From positions 1,054,001 through 1,118,000 of the forward strand of contig CAUVYA020000002.1 in NCBI GenBank assembly GCA_963556045.3: 64,000 nucleotides of DNA, given 5' to 3'. Shown one piece after another: positions 44,180-53,585 of this stretch. The notes beneath the pieces were generated by a model. It made no database searches. It saw only the letters and a program-made list of their open reading frames with translations, and was not told where the DNA came from. Positions within the stretch are counted from its first letter, which is position 1; each line of letters begins with the position of its first letter. This DNA is from UBA4781 sp963556045. Lineage in GTDB: Bacteria; Chloroflexota; Anaerolineae; Anaerolineales; Anaerolineaceae. A program made the translations under genes and the position numbers.

Positions 44180-46201
44180 ATGTATTGGCTGCGCACAGGC
44201 AATATTCTTTCCCCACTTTTCTTCCTGTGTATCGCAGGAATGTTCAGCTATGGCGGATACCTGATCCTCTGCAGTAGATTCCAGCTCAGGAAAATGGAAA
44301 TCCCCTTGTTAAGTTTTGGGGTTGGATTGACACTGTATCTGTGGCTGGTAAATCTAGCCGGACATTTTCTCTCGCCTGATCTGGCATTCTCAATTCCTGC
44401 CATATTGGTTCTAGTTGCGGGGCTGCTCCTGCAAAAAAAGCGCCCCGCCCTCTCAGAACAGCAGCCATCCCGGCATACCCTACTGAAACAAGCAATTGTA
44501 TTTCTGCTGCTGATCTTCTTTTTTACCATGCTGGGACGCGGTCTTGCCATTTTCGATGAACGAAAAAACCTCACGCTGATATCACTGATGGCAAATGGAG
44601 ATATCCCGGCTCATAATCCGCTCAACCCAGCCACCTTATACCAATACCATTACGGCTCTCAATTATTGGGAGCAAGTCTTGTCAAAATTGGCGGCTTCTT
44701 TCCGTGGAGCGCCTTTGATATCAGTAAAGCCATTTACTGGGCGCTCTGTGTTGTTTTGATCTATTACACCACCAGGCGCTTCACCAGGAAAAAATGGGCA
44801 GCCGTTTTACTGACCGGAGCATATCTCTTCTTGAGCGGGAGCCGCTTTCTATTGATGCTGCTGCCAGAGCAGTTCCTGCAATCGCTGGATGGTAGCATCA
44901 CCCTGCTGGGTTCCAGTCAGGATATCGGTCTGCCTTTTTCCAAAGCCCTGTTTGCAGATTGGGTCATTGGAGGCGGTCCGCCGGCGGGCTACTCCTATGG
45001 ATTCCTCAATGGCATTCTCAAACCGTTGATCATGTCACATTCAGGGACTGAAACGTTCGCCCTGGCAATCGTCTTGATGATCTTTCTTCTCGCCAGTACA
45101 CCATCACAAAAAGAAGGTAAATGGCTTATAGGCATCTTATTTGCTCAGCTTGCCCTTACCTGGGAAACAACCTATGTATTGTTAGCAATAGCCGTGCTTC
45201 TCATGCTGATCCATGCCGTTATAAAGAAGACTTTCAAAGATAATCAGGCGCTAAAGACGCTGGTGCTGGCAGGTGTTCTTTCCATTCCCATCGTACTCCT
45301 GCAAGGGGGAACAGTGACGGAAATGGCAAGAAATATCCTGTATGGATTCTTCTCCTCCACCCCAACAAATAATGCCGGCATCACCGAGGGAGGAATATTC
45401 CATTTTTCCTTCCCTCCCGTTATCTTCTCCGGTCATCTGGGTGCCTTATCCATATTCAATGCCTCCCAGCTGCTGGTAGGATTATGTGAACTTGGTCCGG
45501 TGATCTACTTCATCCCTGCTATCTGGAAATGGCTGAAAAACCATAGAGAAGAAAGCACCCGCACAATAGGTTCCATGTTATTTATCAGCATGCTGATCGG
45601 TGTGCTTCTTCCTGTTTTCTTCACCTACCCATCCTCTACAAGAGATATCACACGCTTCTCCGGCTACGGATTATCTATCCTGCTTCTGCTCTTCATATTC
45701 TTTCTTCTCGATCAATGGAAATCACAAAAAGCAGGGATGCGCATTATAGAATGCATCAGTCTTCTCATCATGGCAGCCGGTGGTGTGGTAGTTGCCGTTG
45801 AGCAGCTTTCAGCATTGACCCAGCCCATTCTGGCAGAAGGAATTGACGGCTGGGATGCACGGATAAGCGCACAGGTATGGGGAGAGTTAGAGGAAGACAC
45901 ACTGGTCTTTGATCCATCCAGCACAGGCTGGCGCTCAGCGGTGTTGAGCGGAAATCCAACCCTTTTGGAAGCTAATACCTATACGCAGACAGATTATGAG
46001 CGTTTGAGGGATGATCCGACCCTGCAGGATTTTCTATCCCATGGCTTTTCCTATATTTACATGGATGAAACCTGGTGGCAAGCTCTCGATCAGGAGGAAC
46101 GCGCATGGTTCGAGCAGGATTGTGTGGTGGAGGTCAGCAGCGTGACAAACGATCAGGGTGAAATCCTGCGCTCGCTGCTTGATATCAGAACCTGTCGGTA
46201 A
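44180..46201 (+). CDS. Large polytopic membrane protein, paralogue of the product at 20951-22942
   Basis: A 673-residue protein with about 12 hydrophobic segments (10-545) and a soluble tail. It shares with the 20951 protein, in order: LGRGLAIFDERKNLTLISLMANGDIP, LLQGGTVTEM, GLCELGPVI, AAGGVVVAVEQLSALTQP, a SWDARI-like tail start and the terminal SLLDIRTCR. Similarity is spread over the full length, so the pair came from gene duplication. It follows the flippase-like gene by 3 bp. GT-C-like by shape, but no function is assigned. Confidence 0.72.
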   Translation: MYWLRTGNILSPLFFLCIAGMFSYGGYLILCSRFQLRKMEIPLLSFGVGLTLYLWLVNLAGHFLSPDLAFSIPAILVLVAGLLLQKKRPALSEQQPSRHTLLKQAIVFLLLIFFFTMLGRGLAIFDERKNLTLISLMANGDIPAHNPLNPATLYQYHYGSQLLGASLVKIGGFFPWSAFDISKAIYWALCVVLIYYTTRRFTRKKWAAVLLTGAYLFLSGSRFLLMLLPEQFLQSLDGSITLLGSSQDIGLPFSKALFADWVIGGGPPAGYSYGFLNGILKPLIMSHSGTETFALAIVLMIFLLASTPSQKEGKWLIGILFAQLALTWETTYVLLAIAVLLMLIHAVIKKTFKDNQALKTLVLAGVLSIPIVLLQGGTVTEMARNILYGFFSSTPTNNAGITEGGIFHFSFPPVIFSGHLGALSIFNASQLLVGLCELGPVIYFIPAIWKWLKNHREESTRTIGSMLFISMLIGVLLPVFFTYPSSTRDITRFSGYGLSILLLLFIFFLLDQWKSQKAGMRIIECISLLIMAAGGVVVAVEQLSALTQPILAEGIDGWDARISAQVWGELEEDTLVFDPSSTGWRSAVLSGNPTLLEANTYTQTDYERLRDDPTLQDFLSHGFSYIYMDETWWQALDQEERAWFEQDCVVEVSSVTNDQGEILRSLLDIRTCR

Positions 46202-46206
46202 GAATA

Positions 46207-46839
46207 ATGAAAAAAAAGGATTTCCCTTTGCTCGATCGCTCATTTTTTAGAGGCGAAGCAGTTGCGGCTGCTAGAAAACTGCTGGGGAAGCAGCTCATCC
46301 GAGAAGAAGATGGCAAACACATCACCGGTCTCATCGTCGAGACAGAAGCCTACGATGGAGAGCAGGATAAAGCCTGCCACGCACGCAGTGGGAAAACCAG
46401 GCGCAATGCGGTCATGTATGGAGAAGCCGGGCACGCCTATGTATATTTCACATATGGCATGCACTGGATGTTGAACTGCGTCACAGGTATGGAAGGGTAT
46501 CCGGCTGCCGTCCTTATTCGTGCGGTGGTTCCCCTTGGGGGATTATCCTTGATCGCCAAACGACGTCAGAATATCAAACCGGAGCACTGGTGCGATGGAC
46601 CCGCCAAATTAACACGCGCGTTCAGCATTGACGGCTCTTTCAATGGATATGATCTGTGCCAGCCCGATGGTATACTGCGACTGGCAGAAGGGGTTACAAT
46701 TCCTGACACAAAGGTTCATACCACCCCCAGAATTGGGATTCATTATGCGGGAGAACCCTGGAAGAGTAATCCCTGGCGTTTCGTGACAGCAATTACACCA
46801 GAATCACTTGTGAGCCAATTTAATGAAAGCATGATATAA
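46207..46839 (+). CDS. DNA-3-methyladenine glycosylase (AAG/MPG type)
   Basis: A 210-residue base-excision repair enzyme removing 3-methyladenine and other alkylated or deaminated purines from DNA. The family motifs are present in order: AAARKLLGKQLIRE, GLIVETEAYDGEQDKACHARSG (catalytic Glu, about 39-60), NAVMYGEAGHAYVYFTYGMHWMLNCV, and IRAVVPLGG. The CDGPAKLTRAF pattern completes it. Six bp after the membrane protein gene, it may be cotranscribed with an unrelated envelope module. Length fits the bacterial family. Confidence 0.93.
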   Translation: MKKKDFPLLDRSFFRGEAVAAARKLLGKQLIREEDGKHITGLIVETEAYDGEQDKACHARSGKTRRNAVMYGEAGHAYVYFTYGMHWMLNCVTGMEGYPAAVLIRAVVPLGGLSLIAKRRQNIKPEHWCDGPAKLTRAFSIDGSFNGYDLCQPDGILRLAEGVTIPDTKVHTTPRIGIHYAGEPWKSNPWRFVTAITPESLVSQFNESMI

Positions 46840-46857
46840 AATTTAGGAAAAAGAAAA

Positions 46858-47554
46858 ATGGAAAAAATACAAAGACCCGAATTTGAATATGATCCCACCC
46901 GCGTGATCATTTACGGCGGGGGGGGATTAAGCAAAATGATCATCGAGACGGTACGCGTGCTTGGCTGCTACACGATCGAGGGCATCATTGATGACAATAT
47001 GGCAAAAGGAACGGACGTCATCGGTTCTCCTGTCCTGGGCGGCGCGGATGTACTGCCGGATCTGCATGCACGCGTGGATCCGCATGGCAGTGAACTCTGT
47101 TGGCGGCATTGGAAATTATGAAGTGAGATTGAACGTCTTTCACACCCTGGCAGAAGCAGGTTTTGTATGCCCTGCCATCGTTCACCCGACTGCGCATGTT
47201 GACCCATCCGCACGGCTGGCAGCCGGTGTGCTGGTGCTGGCACAAAGCTATGTCAGTGGAAACGCACGTGTTGGTATGGGCACCCTGATCAATAATACTG
47301 TGGTCGTTTCTCACGATAATATGCTGGGCAGTTGTGTCAATTTATCTCCCGGAGCAACCCTGGCAGGAGATGTTATCATTGATGATTACGCTCAACTGGG
47401 GATGAACGTCAATGTCAATATCGGCGTCCATATCGGGCAATGCGCCCGTATCGCCAATGGCGCGACCATTAAGGCAGATGTGCCTGCAAATGGCAGGGTG
47501 TACGCGGGAATGGTGTGGCCGCCGCGCGAACATTCCAAACCAAGGACCATATAG
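46858..47554 (+). pseudogene. NeuD/PglD-type sugar O- or N-acyltransferase, split by a frameshift
   Basis: Two overlapping frames form one protein of about 230 residues. The first reads RVIIYGGGGLSKMIIETVRVLG, a PglD-type Rossmann N-terminus, up to LPDLHARV at about 47076. The second frame, shifted by one, continues RMAVNSVGGIGNYEVRLNVF, then a left-handed hexapeptide helix (HPTAHVDPSARLAAGV, ISHDN-like VVSHDNML, ADVPANGRVYAGM). Deleting one G in the GTGG at 47074-47077 joins them as HARVIRMAVNS. Such enzymes acetylate nucleotide sugars, often for nonulosonate or diacetamido-sugar pathways. Could be an assembly error or a true lesion. The bactofilin start follows at once. Confidence 0.75.
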
Positions 47555-47565
47555 GAGTCACGTTT

Positions 47566-47997
47566 ATGTTTCGAAGAAATGCCGCCAATGATCAAGCTGA
47601 TATCACCCCCATAGAACGGGTCACATCCGTACTGGGAGCAGGCATCATCTGGCATGGTTCTATCACGGGCAGAGGTGGTGTTCGTATAGAAGGAACATTC
47701 GAAGGGGAAATCAACCTCAACGGATTGCTGGTAGTTGGTGAAACCGGTCGTGTTACATGCGAAAACGTGCAGGCAAACACCGTCATCGTTGCCGGCGCGA
47801 TCAAGGGGAATATCACCGCCGAAAAATTAGAGATCCGCAGCAGCGGGCATGTTTGGGGAGATGTGACCATCGTTGCTTTTTCCACAGAAGAAGGCGCTTT
47901 TTTGCGGGGCAATATCACCATGGAAGAACAGGTTAACTTCCATTTCAACGAGACACCTGAAGAGAACGCTCTTTCAGAAGAATCCCCGTCTGACTAA
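47566..47997 (+). CDS. Bactofilin-family polymer-forming protein
   Basis: A 143-residue protein from the ATG at 47566 (AGGAG eight bases upstream). Residues 20-115 form a regular right-handed beta-helix typical of bactofilins: GIIWHGSITGRGGVRIEGTFEGEINLNGLLVVGETGRV, then NTVIVAGAIKGNITAEKLEIRSSGHVWGDV. The ends are short and disordered, the C-terminal one acidic. Bactofilins polymerise without nucleotide and act as scaffolds at the membrane, often for cell-wall or glycan machines. Next to a sugar acyltransferase gene, a link to envelope assembly is suggested, not shown. Confidence 0.88.
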   Translation: MFRRNAANDQADITPIERVTSVLGAGIIWHGSITGRGGVRIEGTFEGEINLNGLLVVGETGRVTCENVQANTVIVAGAIKGNITAEKLEIRSSGHVWGDVTIVAFSTEEGAFLRGNITMEEQVNFHFNETPEENALSEESPSD

Positions 47998-48014
47998 ATC
48001 ATAGAGAATTCGCG

Positions 48015-49715
48015 ATGAGATATTCACGACTATTCAATCAAACGCTGCGCACTCTGCCTGCACAATCAGAAGCAGCCAGTCACCAGTACTTGACCCAGGC
48101 TGGATTTATACGACCTCTGGCAAGCGGGATCTTTGCCTATCTGCCCCTCGCCCAGCGCACGCTCAATAATATCGCTTCCATCATTCGTGAGGAAATGGAC
48201 GCCATCGGCGGTCAGGAAGTATCCCTGCCGGTCATCCACCCGGCAGAAATATGGCAGCAAAGCGGGCGCTGGTACACCATTACGGCTGAAATGGGACGGT
48301 TCAAAGACCGCAACGGGCATGACATGGTGCTGGCAATGACCCATGAAGAAGCGGTGGCAGCCATCGTTCATGATGTCATCCAATCCTACCGTCAGCTACC
48401 TGCTTTGATCTACCAGATCCAGCTAAAGTGGCGCGATGACCCCCGCCCGCGGGCAGGGTTGATCCGTACCCGCGAGTTCACCATGCTAGACAGCTACAGC
48501 CTTGACCGAGATGAAGAAGGACTTGAGATGCAATACCAGGCGCATTATGATGCCTACCATCGTATTTTTGAACGCTGTGGTCTTCCCGTGGCAGCCATCC
48601 AGTCCGATTCGGGGATGATGGGCGGCGCTGTCGCCCACGAATTCATGTACCTGAACCCGATTGGTGAAGACACCATTATGCTGTGCAGTTCCTGTTCATA
48701 CGCTGCCAACCGTCAGGTAGCCGCCTTTCGGAAGGATACTCCTGCTATGGAAGATATGAAAGAACTGGAAAGGATCGCCACCCCCGACAAGAAAACCATT
48801 TCCGATCTGGCGGAATTCCTGCACATATCTCCTGAACAGACCGCCAAAGCGGTTTTTCTCATGGCGGCGATACACGGAATCGAAAAATTGGTTCTGGCAA
48901 TCATGCGCGGTGATATGGAATTGAACGAAGCCAAACTGGCGCATGCCATCCAGGCATCCGAGCTGCGCCCGGCAGCAGAAGAAGAAATTCTGCTGAGCGG
49001 TGCTGTTCCCGGATACGCGTCACCGATCGCTGTGAAAAACACTCTGGTAGTTGTTGATGACCAAATTCCACATTTGCGAAATCTTGTGGGGGGAGCAAAT
49101 CAGGAGGGTTATCACCTGAAGAACATCAATTTCGGAAGAGATTTCGACGCGGATATCATTGCCGATATCGTCTGCGCCGAAGAAGGGTTTCGATGCCCGC
49201 AGTGCGGAAATCCCCTCACCAGCCGGCGCGGGGTGGAAGTTGGTAATATCTTTAAGCTTGGCACATTCTATTCCAAGCGCTCAGACTGCCAGTTTTTGGA
49301 TGAGCATGGTACCAGCAAACCGATCGTGATGGGTTCGTACGGAATCGGTCTGGGCAGATTGATGGCATGCATCGCGGAGGAACATCATGATAAAAATGGG
49401 TTGTGCTGGCCTGCGCAGGTAGCTCCTTACACCGCACACATGCTTTCTATCCAAGATAAAGATGGCACAGTACAAACAACAGCCGAAGAGCTGTACACGC
49501 AGCTGCAGGCTGCAGGTATGTATATACTGTATGATGATCGAGAGATCAGTGCAGGGGTAAAATTAAATGATGCCGATCTGCTGGGTATGCCATACCGCAT
49601 TACCGTTAGCGCCAGGTCTTTATCAAACGGCGGAATTGAAATAAAATCCAGATCGGATGAAAAAACTCAGATCTTACCAGGGGAACAGGTACTCCCTTAT
49701 CTACAAAATCGTTGA
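48015..49715 (+). CDS. proS: Prolyl-tRNA synthetase (bacterial type with insertion domain)
   Basis: A 566-residue class II aminoacyl-tRNA synthetase. Motif 2 is in KWRDDPRPRAGLIRTREFTMLDSYSLD, with the proline-activation loop, and motif 3 is GSYGIGLGRLMA. The YbaK-like editing insert lies between them (about 225-380: LAEFLHISPEQTAKAVFLM, HLRNLVGGANQEGYH), a trait of bacterial-type ProS that clears mischarged Ala-tRNA. The C-terminal anticodon domain ends near VLPYLQNR. The start lies 17 bp after the bactofilin stop. Length and motifs are normal. Confidence 0.96.
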   Translation: MRYSRLFNQTLRTLPAQSEAASHQYLTQAGFIRPLASGIFAYLPLAQRTLNNIASIIREEMDAIGGQEVSLPVIHPAEIWQQSGRWYTITAEMGRFKDRNGHDMVLAMTHEEAVAAIVHDVIQSYRQLPALIYQIQLKWRDDPRPRAGLIRTREFTMLDSYSLDRDEEGLEMQYQAHYDAYHRIFERCGLPVAAIQSDSGMMGGAVAHEFMYLNPIGEDTIMLCSSCSYAANRQVAAFRKDTPAMEDMKELERIATPDKKTISDLAEFLHISPEQTAKAVFLMAAIHGIEKLVLAIMRGDMELNEAKLAHAIQASELRPAAEEEILLSGAVPGYASPIAVKNTLVVVDDQIPHLRNLVGGANQEGYHLKNINFGRDFDADIIADIVCAEEGFRCPQCGNPLTSRRGVEVGNIFKLGTFYSKRSDCQFLDEHGTSKPIVMGSYGIGLGRLMACIAEEHHDKNGLCWPAQVAPYTAHMLSIQDKDGTVQTTAEELYTQLQAAGMYILYDDREISAGVKLNDADLLGMPYRITVSARSLSNGGIEIKSRSDEKTQILPGEQVLPYLQNR

Positions 49716-49753
49716 TCCTTCATCAGGGTAATTTACATACAAAGGAAGCTCGC

Positions 49754-50938
49754 ATGACAAAAAAAATAGAAAAATCTGTTCCGATGTCCTCACCTGAGAT
49801 TAATGAAGAAGATCGCCAGGCGGTAATGGAAGTGCTGGATACCCGTTATCTCAGTATGGGACCCAAAATCGAAAAATTCGAACAAAATATTCAGACGCTA
49901 ACCGGCAGTAAATACGCCATTGCGGTCAACTCCGGCACGGCAGGATTGCACCTTTGTGTCAGAGCTGCAGGAGTGGAACAGGGCGATATTGTCATAACCA
50001 CACCGTTTTCCTTTATCTCTTCGACAAATGTGATCTTATTTGAAAAAGCAGTTCCGGTATTTGTGGATGTTGACCCGATCACAGGGAATATGGACCCTGA
50101 ACAGCTTGAGCAGGCTATCACCGACATCCAGCAAGGGGGGGCGGCGGCAGCAAAGTGGCTGCCAGACCGTGGAGCAGAAAACCATGGCGAAATCAAAGCC
50201 GTTCTAAGCATAGACGTATTCGGACAACCGGCTGATTATGATCGCATCCAGATAGTGTGCGACAAATATAATCTGCCTTTGATCGAAGATTCCTGTGAGG
50301 CGCTCGGGGCTGCCTATAAGGGACGCACAGCCGGAACCCTCGGGGATTATGGTGTTTTCGCATTTTATCCTAACAAACAGATCACTACCGGTGAAGGTGG
50401 TGTCATCATTACAGACGATGAAGAAGCTGCCGCACTTATGCAGGCTCTGCGCAATCAGGGAAGAGCGCCCGGTGATGCCTGGCTGCAGCATACCTATCTG
50501 GGTTATAACTACCGCCTGGATGAAATGAGCGCTGCCCTGGGTCTTTCACAATTAAAACGTCTTGACCACATGCTGCAAACCAGAGCTCAGGTCGCACAGT
50601 GGTACCAGACCCATCTTCAGGAATTTCCTATGATCCAGACCCCGCAAATTCTGCCCACCACCACCCGTATGAGCTGGTTTGTGTATGTGATCAGAGTAGA
50701 TGCATCCATTGACCGGGATGCCTTCGCCCATCGCATGATCGCCAACGGCATCCCCGTTCGTCCTTACTTTATCCCCATCCATTTACAGCCTTATCTGATG
50801 GAGCAGTTCGGTTACCAGCCCGGTGATTATCCTATAACCGAAGACCTCGGGAATCGTGGTCTGGCGCTGCCATTTTCCAGCGTTATGAGCGAAGAGCAGA
50901 TCATAGCAGTGTGTGAAGGAATTCGTAAATCACTATAA
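49754..50938 (+). CDS. DegT/DnrJ/EryC1/StrS family sugar aminotransferase
   Basis: A 394-residue PLP-dependent aminotransferase from the ATG at 49754 (AAAGGAAG upstream). The start SSPEINEEDRQAVMEVL, the SGTAGLHL cofactor loop at 60-67, LPLIEDSCEALGA (Asp179) and FAFYPNKQITTGEGG with Lys208 as the Schiff-base residue are diagnostic. These enzymes put an amino group on 3- or 4-keto sugars linked to UDP or dTDP. It could supply the amino step missing from the pseB operon (a PseC-like activity), but that is only an inference, since it lies 37 kb away with unrelated neighbours. Confidence 0.9.
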   Translation: MTKKIEKSVPMSSPEINEEDRQAVMEVLDTRYLSMGPKIEKFEQNIQTLTGSKYAIAVNSGTAGLHLCVRAAGVEQGDIVITTPFSFISSTNVILFEKAVPVFVDVDPITGNMDPEQLEQAITDIQQGGAAAAKWLPDRGAENHGEIKAVLSIDVFGQPADYDRIQIVCDKYNLPLIEDSCEALGAAYKGRTAGTLGDYGVFAFYPNKQITTGEGGVIITDDEEAAALMQALRNQGRAPGDAWLQHTYLGYNYRLDEMSAALGLSQLKRLDHMLQTRAQVAQWYQTHLQEFPMIQTPQILPTTTRMSWFVYVIRVDASIDRDAFAHRMIANGIPVRPYFIPIHLQPYLMEQFGYQPGDYPITEDLGNRGLALPFSSVMSEEQIIAVCEGIRKSL

Positions 50939-50940
50939 CC

Positions 50941-51825
50941 ATGGATGGAGAGAGAGTTTTTTCACTGCCAACCAGAAGGACAACTACCAACCTGCTCATT
51001 TTGTGTTTATTCCTGGCTGGAATCAGTACAGGTCTTATCCTTGTTTCTGACACGCTCTCCAATCCGGGTTTTCGAATTCTAATACAAATACTCTCACTGC
51101 TTGTATTGATCCCACTCCTGTTATTGATCGTACAGATTGTGCGCATCCTGCGCAGTAAATACCGAATAGATCGAGAAGGGCTGACCATTCAATGGGGATT
51201 CCAAAAAATGGTGATTCCCATGCAGGAGATCGAGTGGATTCGTCCGGTTGACCAGATGGGATACAGCATCCCATTACCAGCCTTTGCGAAAATCGGACTA
51301 TTCTATGGGAAAACACGCTCTCCCAACCTGGGAGAGATACTCTTTTTCGCCACACAACAGCAGAATGCCCTTCTGATCGGGACAACTCAGGAGGTGATCT
51401 TCCTTTCGCCGCTAGATGCCGGCGCTTTTGAAAAAGGGTTGCAGGAATCGGTCTATCTTGGATCAATAACTCCTCTGGAACGAAAATCGATCCGTGTAGA
51501 TTCTCCATTCTTAACCATACGCACCAATCTTCGCCTGTATGTACCCATTAGTTTCAGTTTCCTGCTCACCCTCGGCTTATTTGTACTTTTTGGATTTACG
51601 GTAAATACCAGAGAAGCCATTCAAATTGGACCGGTGTTGTTTGAAGCGACCGGAAATCTTATCGTCCTTCCTATCCTTGCAATGCTGGTCAATATTCTGG
51701 ATGGAATTTTGACGCCTTTTTTGTACAAACAAGAAAACCTGCGCCCTTATGCTTTTCTGACAGCCTATTCGGGATTGGTGATGACGATGCTGCTGGTCAT
51801 CTCTATTCTGATCAGTATTATTTAG
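50941..51825 (+). CDS. Membrane protein with bacterial PH domain
   Basis: A 294-residue protein. Two TM segments (about 18-36 and 42-66) precede a PH-like domain (YRIDREGLTIQWGFQKMVIPMQEIEWIRPV, about 75-180), followed by three TM segments at about 200-220, 235-260 and 272-292. The pattern is that of bacterial PH-domain (bPH) membrane proteins, whose function is largely unknown. It starts 2 bp after the aminotransferase stop, so it is probably cotranscribed. No clue to a ligand. Confidence 0.65.
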   Translation: MDGERVFSLPTRRTTTNLLILCLFLAGISTGLILVSDTLSNPGFRILIQILSLLVLIPLLLLIVQIVRILRSKYRIDREGLTIQWGFQKMVIPMQEIEWIRPVDQMGYSIPLPAFAKIGLFYGKTRSPNLGEILFFATQQQNALLIGTTQEVIFLSPLDAGAFEKGLQESVYLGSITPLERKSIRVDSPFLTIRTNLRLYVPISFSFLLTLGLFVLFGFTVNTREAIQIGPVLFEATGNLIVLPILAMLVNILDGILTPFLYKQENLRPYAFLTAYSGLVMTMLLVISILISII

Positions 51826-51933
51826 TTTTTCTTTTTTGAACATCTCATCAGATCTATTTCTAGCTCTAAAAGACATTCTGGGTTTTTTTCTCGATACCAG
51901 TCAGGTAAATTTAATAAGAACGTCCCTTTTCTA

Positions 51934-51962
51934 TTGATTCCTTATCTCATACAATGTAAACT
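51934..51962 (+). promoter_or_regulatory. Promoter candidate of the decarboxylase operon
   Basis: TTGATT (51934-51939), 17-base spacer, TAAACT (51957-51962), in a 199-bp gap. The -10 is weak. Confidence 0.35.
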
Positions 51963-52024
51963 AATTCTGTGATAATTACAGGTTTAATTTGTTTCATAGG
52001 AACATCAAATTCACAAGGTGACTC

Positions 52025-53572
52025 ATGAAAAACGAAAACGGATTTAAAAAGCTTAGAGGTTTACAAGACCAGGCGAAGCTGGGGGGCGGTGAAAAAAGAA
52101 TTGAAAAACAGCATCAAAAAGGAAAACTTACCGCCAGAGAACGATTGGATACATTGCTCGATCAGGATAGTTTTCGAGAGATCGGTCAATTCATTACTGC
52201 ACGTGATGATACCCTCTCACAGCCTGAACAGTATTATGGCGATGGTGTGGTAACCGGATACGGACAGATTGATGGTCGCACGGTATTCGTCTATGCACAG
52301 GATTTTACTGTGATGGGCGGCGCCCTGGGCGAAATGCAGAGTGTCAAGATCTGCCGTGTGATGGATCTCGCGTATGAAAATGGGGCTCCTATTATCGGGT
52401 TGATCGATTCTGGTGGAGCACGCATCCAGGAAGGGGTATACAGCCTGGGTGGTTACGGTGAGATCTTCCGCCGAAATGCCCTCTATTCAGGGATCATCCC
52501 TCAGATCAGTATCATTCTCGGTCCCTGTGCCGGTGGCGCAGCTTATTCACCAGCAATGACCGATCTCATCATTATGGTCGAAAAGCAATCCTATATGTTC
52601 CTGACCGGACCAAATGTGATCAAGACCGTCACCGGTGAGGAAGTGGATTTTGAGAATTTGGGCGGTGCAGACGTGCATCTGGCAAAAAGCGGTATCGCCA
52701 ATTTGACTGCCGGATCAGAACATAACGCTCTGCAGCTTTGTCGTACGGTTTTAAGCTATCTGCCTGCCAATTACGCTGAGAATCCCCCCTGTGTGGATGC
52801 GACCGATGACCCCGCCCGCATGGATGCCGAACTTGATTCCATCATCCCTGACGACGCAGCAGTTCCTTATAACATGCACGAAGTCATTCTCCACATTGTG
52901 GATAAAGGCTCTTTCCTGGAATTGCAGTCTTCGTTTGCGCCAAATGCCATGATCGGGCTTGCCAGGATGAACGGCTGCCCGGTGGGAATGGTAGCTCAGG
53001 AACCCAGCTTCATGGCAGGCGTGATCGATATTGACGCATCCGATAAGATTTGCCGTTTTGTACGCTTCTGCGATTGTTTTAATATCCCGATCATCACGTT
53101 TGTGGATTCTCCCGGCTTTCTGCCCGGTGTCAATCAGGAGCACAGGGGTATCATCCGGCATGGCGCCAAGGTGTTGTTTGCCTATTCCGAATCGAGTGTT
53201 CCCAAAGTGAGCGTGGTCACACGGAAAGCCTACGGTGGTGCCTATATCGTCATGAGCAGTAAGTATCTCGGGACGGATATCACGTTTGCCTGGCCCAGCG
53301 CTGAGATCGCCGTGATGGGACCGGAAGGCGCCGCCAATATTCTCTATGGAAAGCAGATCGCACAATCCAGTGACCCGGAAAAAGAACGCGCTGCCCTGAC
53401 TGAGCAGTATACAGAAAAATTCCTCAATCCGTATGCGGCTGCAAGAGCCGGGCATATTGATGAAGTGCTTGAACCCAGCAAGACCCGCCCTGCTGTCATT
53501 TCAGCCCTACAGGCGCTGCACCAGAAACAGGTTCAGCGTCCGCAGCGCAAACACGGCAATTCGCCGGTGTAA
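52025..53572 (+). CDS. mmdA: Acyl-CoA decarboxylase alpha subunit (methylmalonyl/glutaconyl-CoA carboxyltransferase)
   Basis: A 515-residue carboxyltransferase of the acyl-CoA carboxylase beta family. It starts KLRGLQDQAKLGGGEKRIEKQHQKGKLTARERLD, a conserved opener. The CoA-binding oxyanion loops are SGGARIQEGVYSLGGYGEIF and, in the second half, GPEGAANILYGKQIA and KAYGGAYIVMSSKYLG. With the gamma, biotin carrier and beta genes that follow, it forms a membrane-bound sodium-pumping decarboxylase that moves CO2 from a malonyl- or glutaconyl-type CoA ester to biotin. Methylmalonyl-CoA is the most common substrate, but glutaconyl-CoA is not excluded. Confidence 0.9.
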   Translation: MKNENGFKKLRGLQDQAKLGGGEKRIEKQHQKGKLTARERLDTLLDQDSFREIGQFITARDDTLSQPEQYYGDGVVTGYGQIDGRTVFVYAQDFTVMGGALGEMQSVKICRVMDLAYENGAPIIGLIDSGGARIQEGVYSLGGYGEIFRRNALYSGIIPQISIILGPCAGGAAYSPAMTDLIIMVEKQSYMFLTGPNVIKTVTGEEVDFENLGGADVHLAKSGIANLTAGSEHNALQLCRTVLSYLPANYAENPPCVDATDDPARMDAELDSIIPDDAAVPYNMHEVILHIVDKGSFLELQSSFAPNAMIGLARMNGCPVGMVAQEPSFMAGVIDIDASDKICRFVRFCDCFNIPIITFVDSPGFLPGVNQEHRGIIRHGAKVLFAYSESSVPKVSVVTRKAYGGAYIVMSSKYLGTDITFAWPSAEIAVMGPEGAANILYGKQIAQSSDPEKERAALTEQYTEKFLNPYAAARAGHIDEVLEPSKTRPAVISALQALHQKQVQRPQRKHGNSPV

Positions 53573-53585
53573 AGGAGCGATAATC

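Noticed and set aside
51826..52024. Possible riboswitch or small RNA in the 199-bp gap before mmdA
   Set aside because: No stable extended hairpins or known conserved riboswitch core could be picked out by eye; only a weak promoter is seen.
52751..53455. Long - strand open frame of 234 codons inside the decarboxylase alpha gene
   Set aside because: A shadow frame of mmdA with no motif; the + strand protein is conserved throughout.
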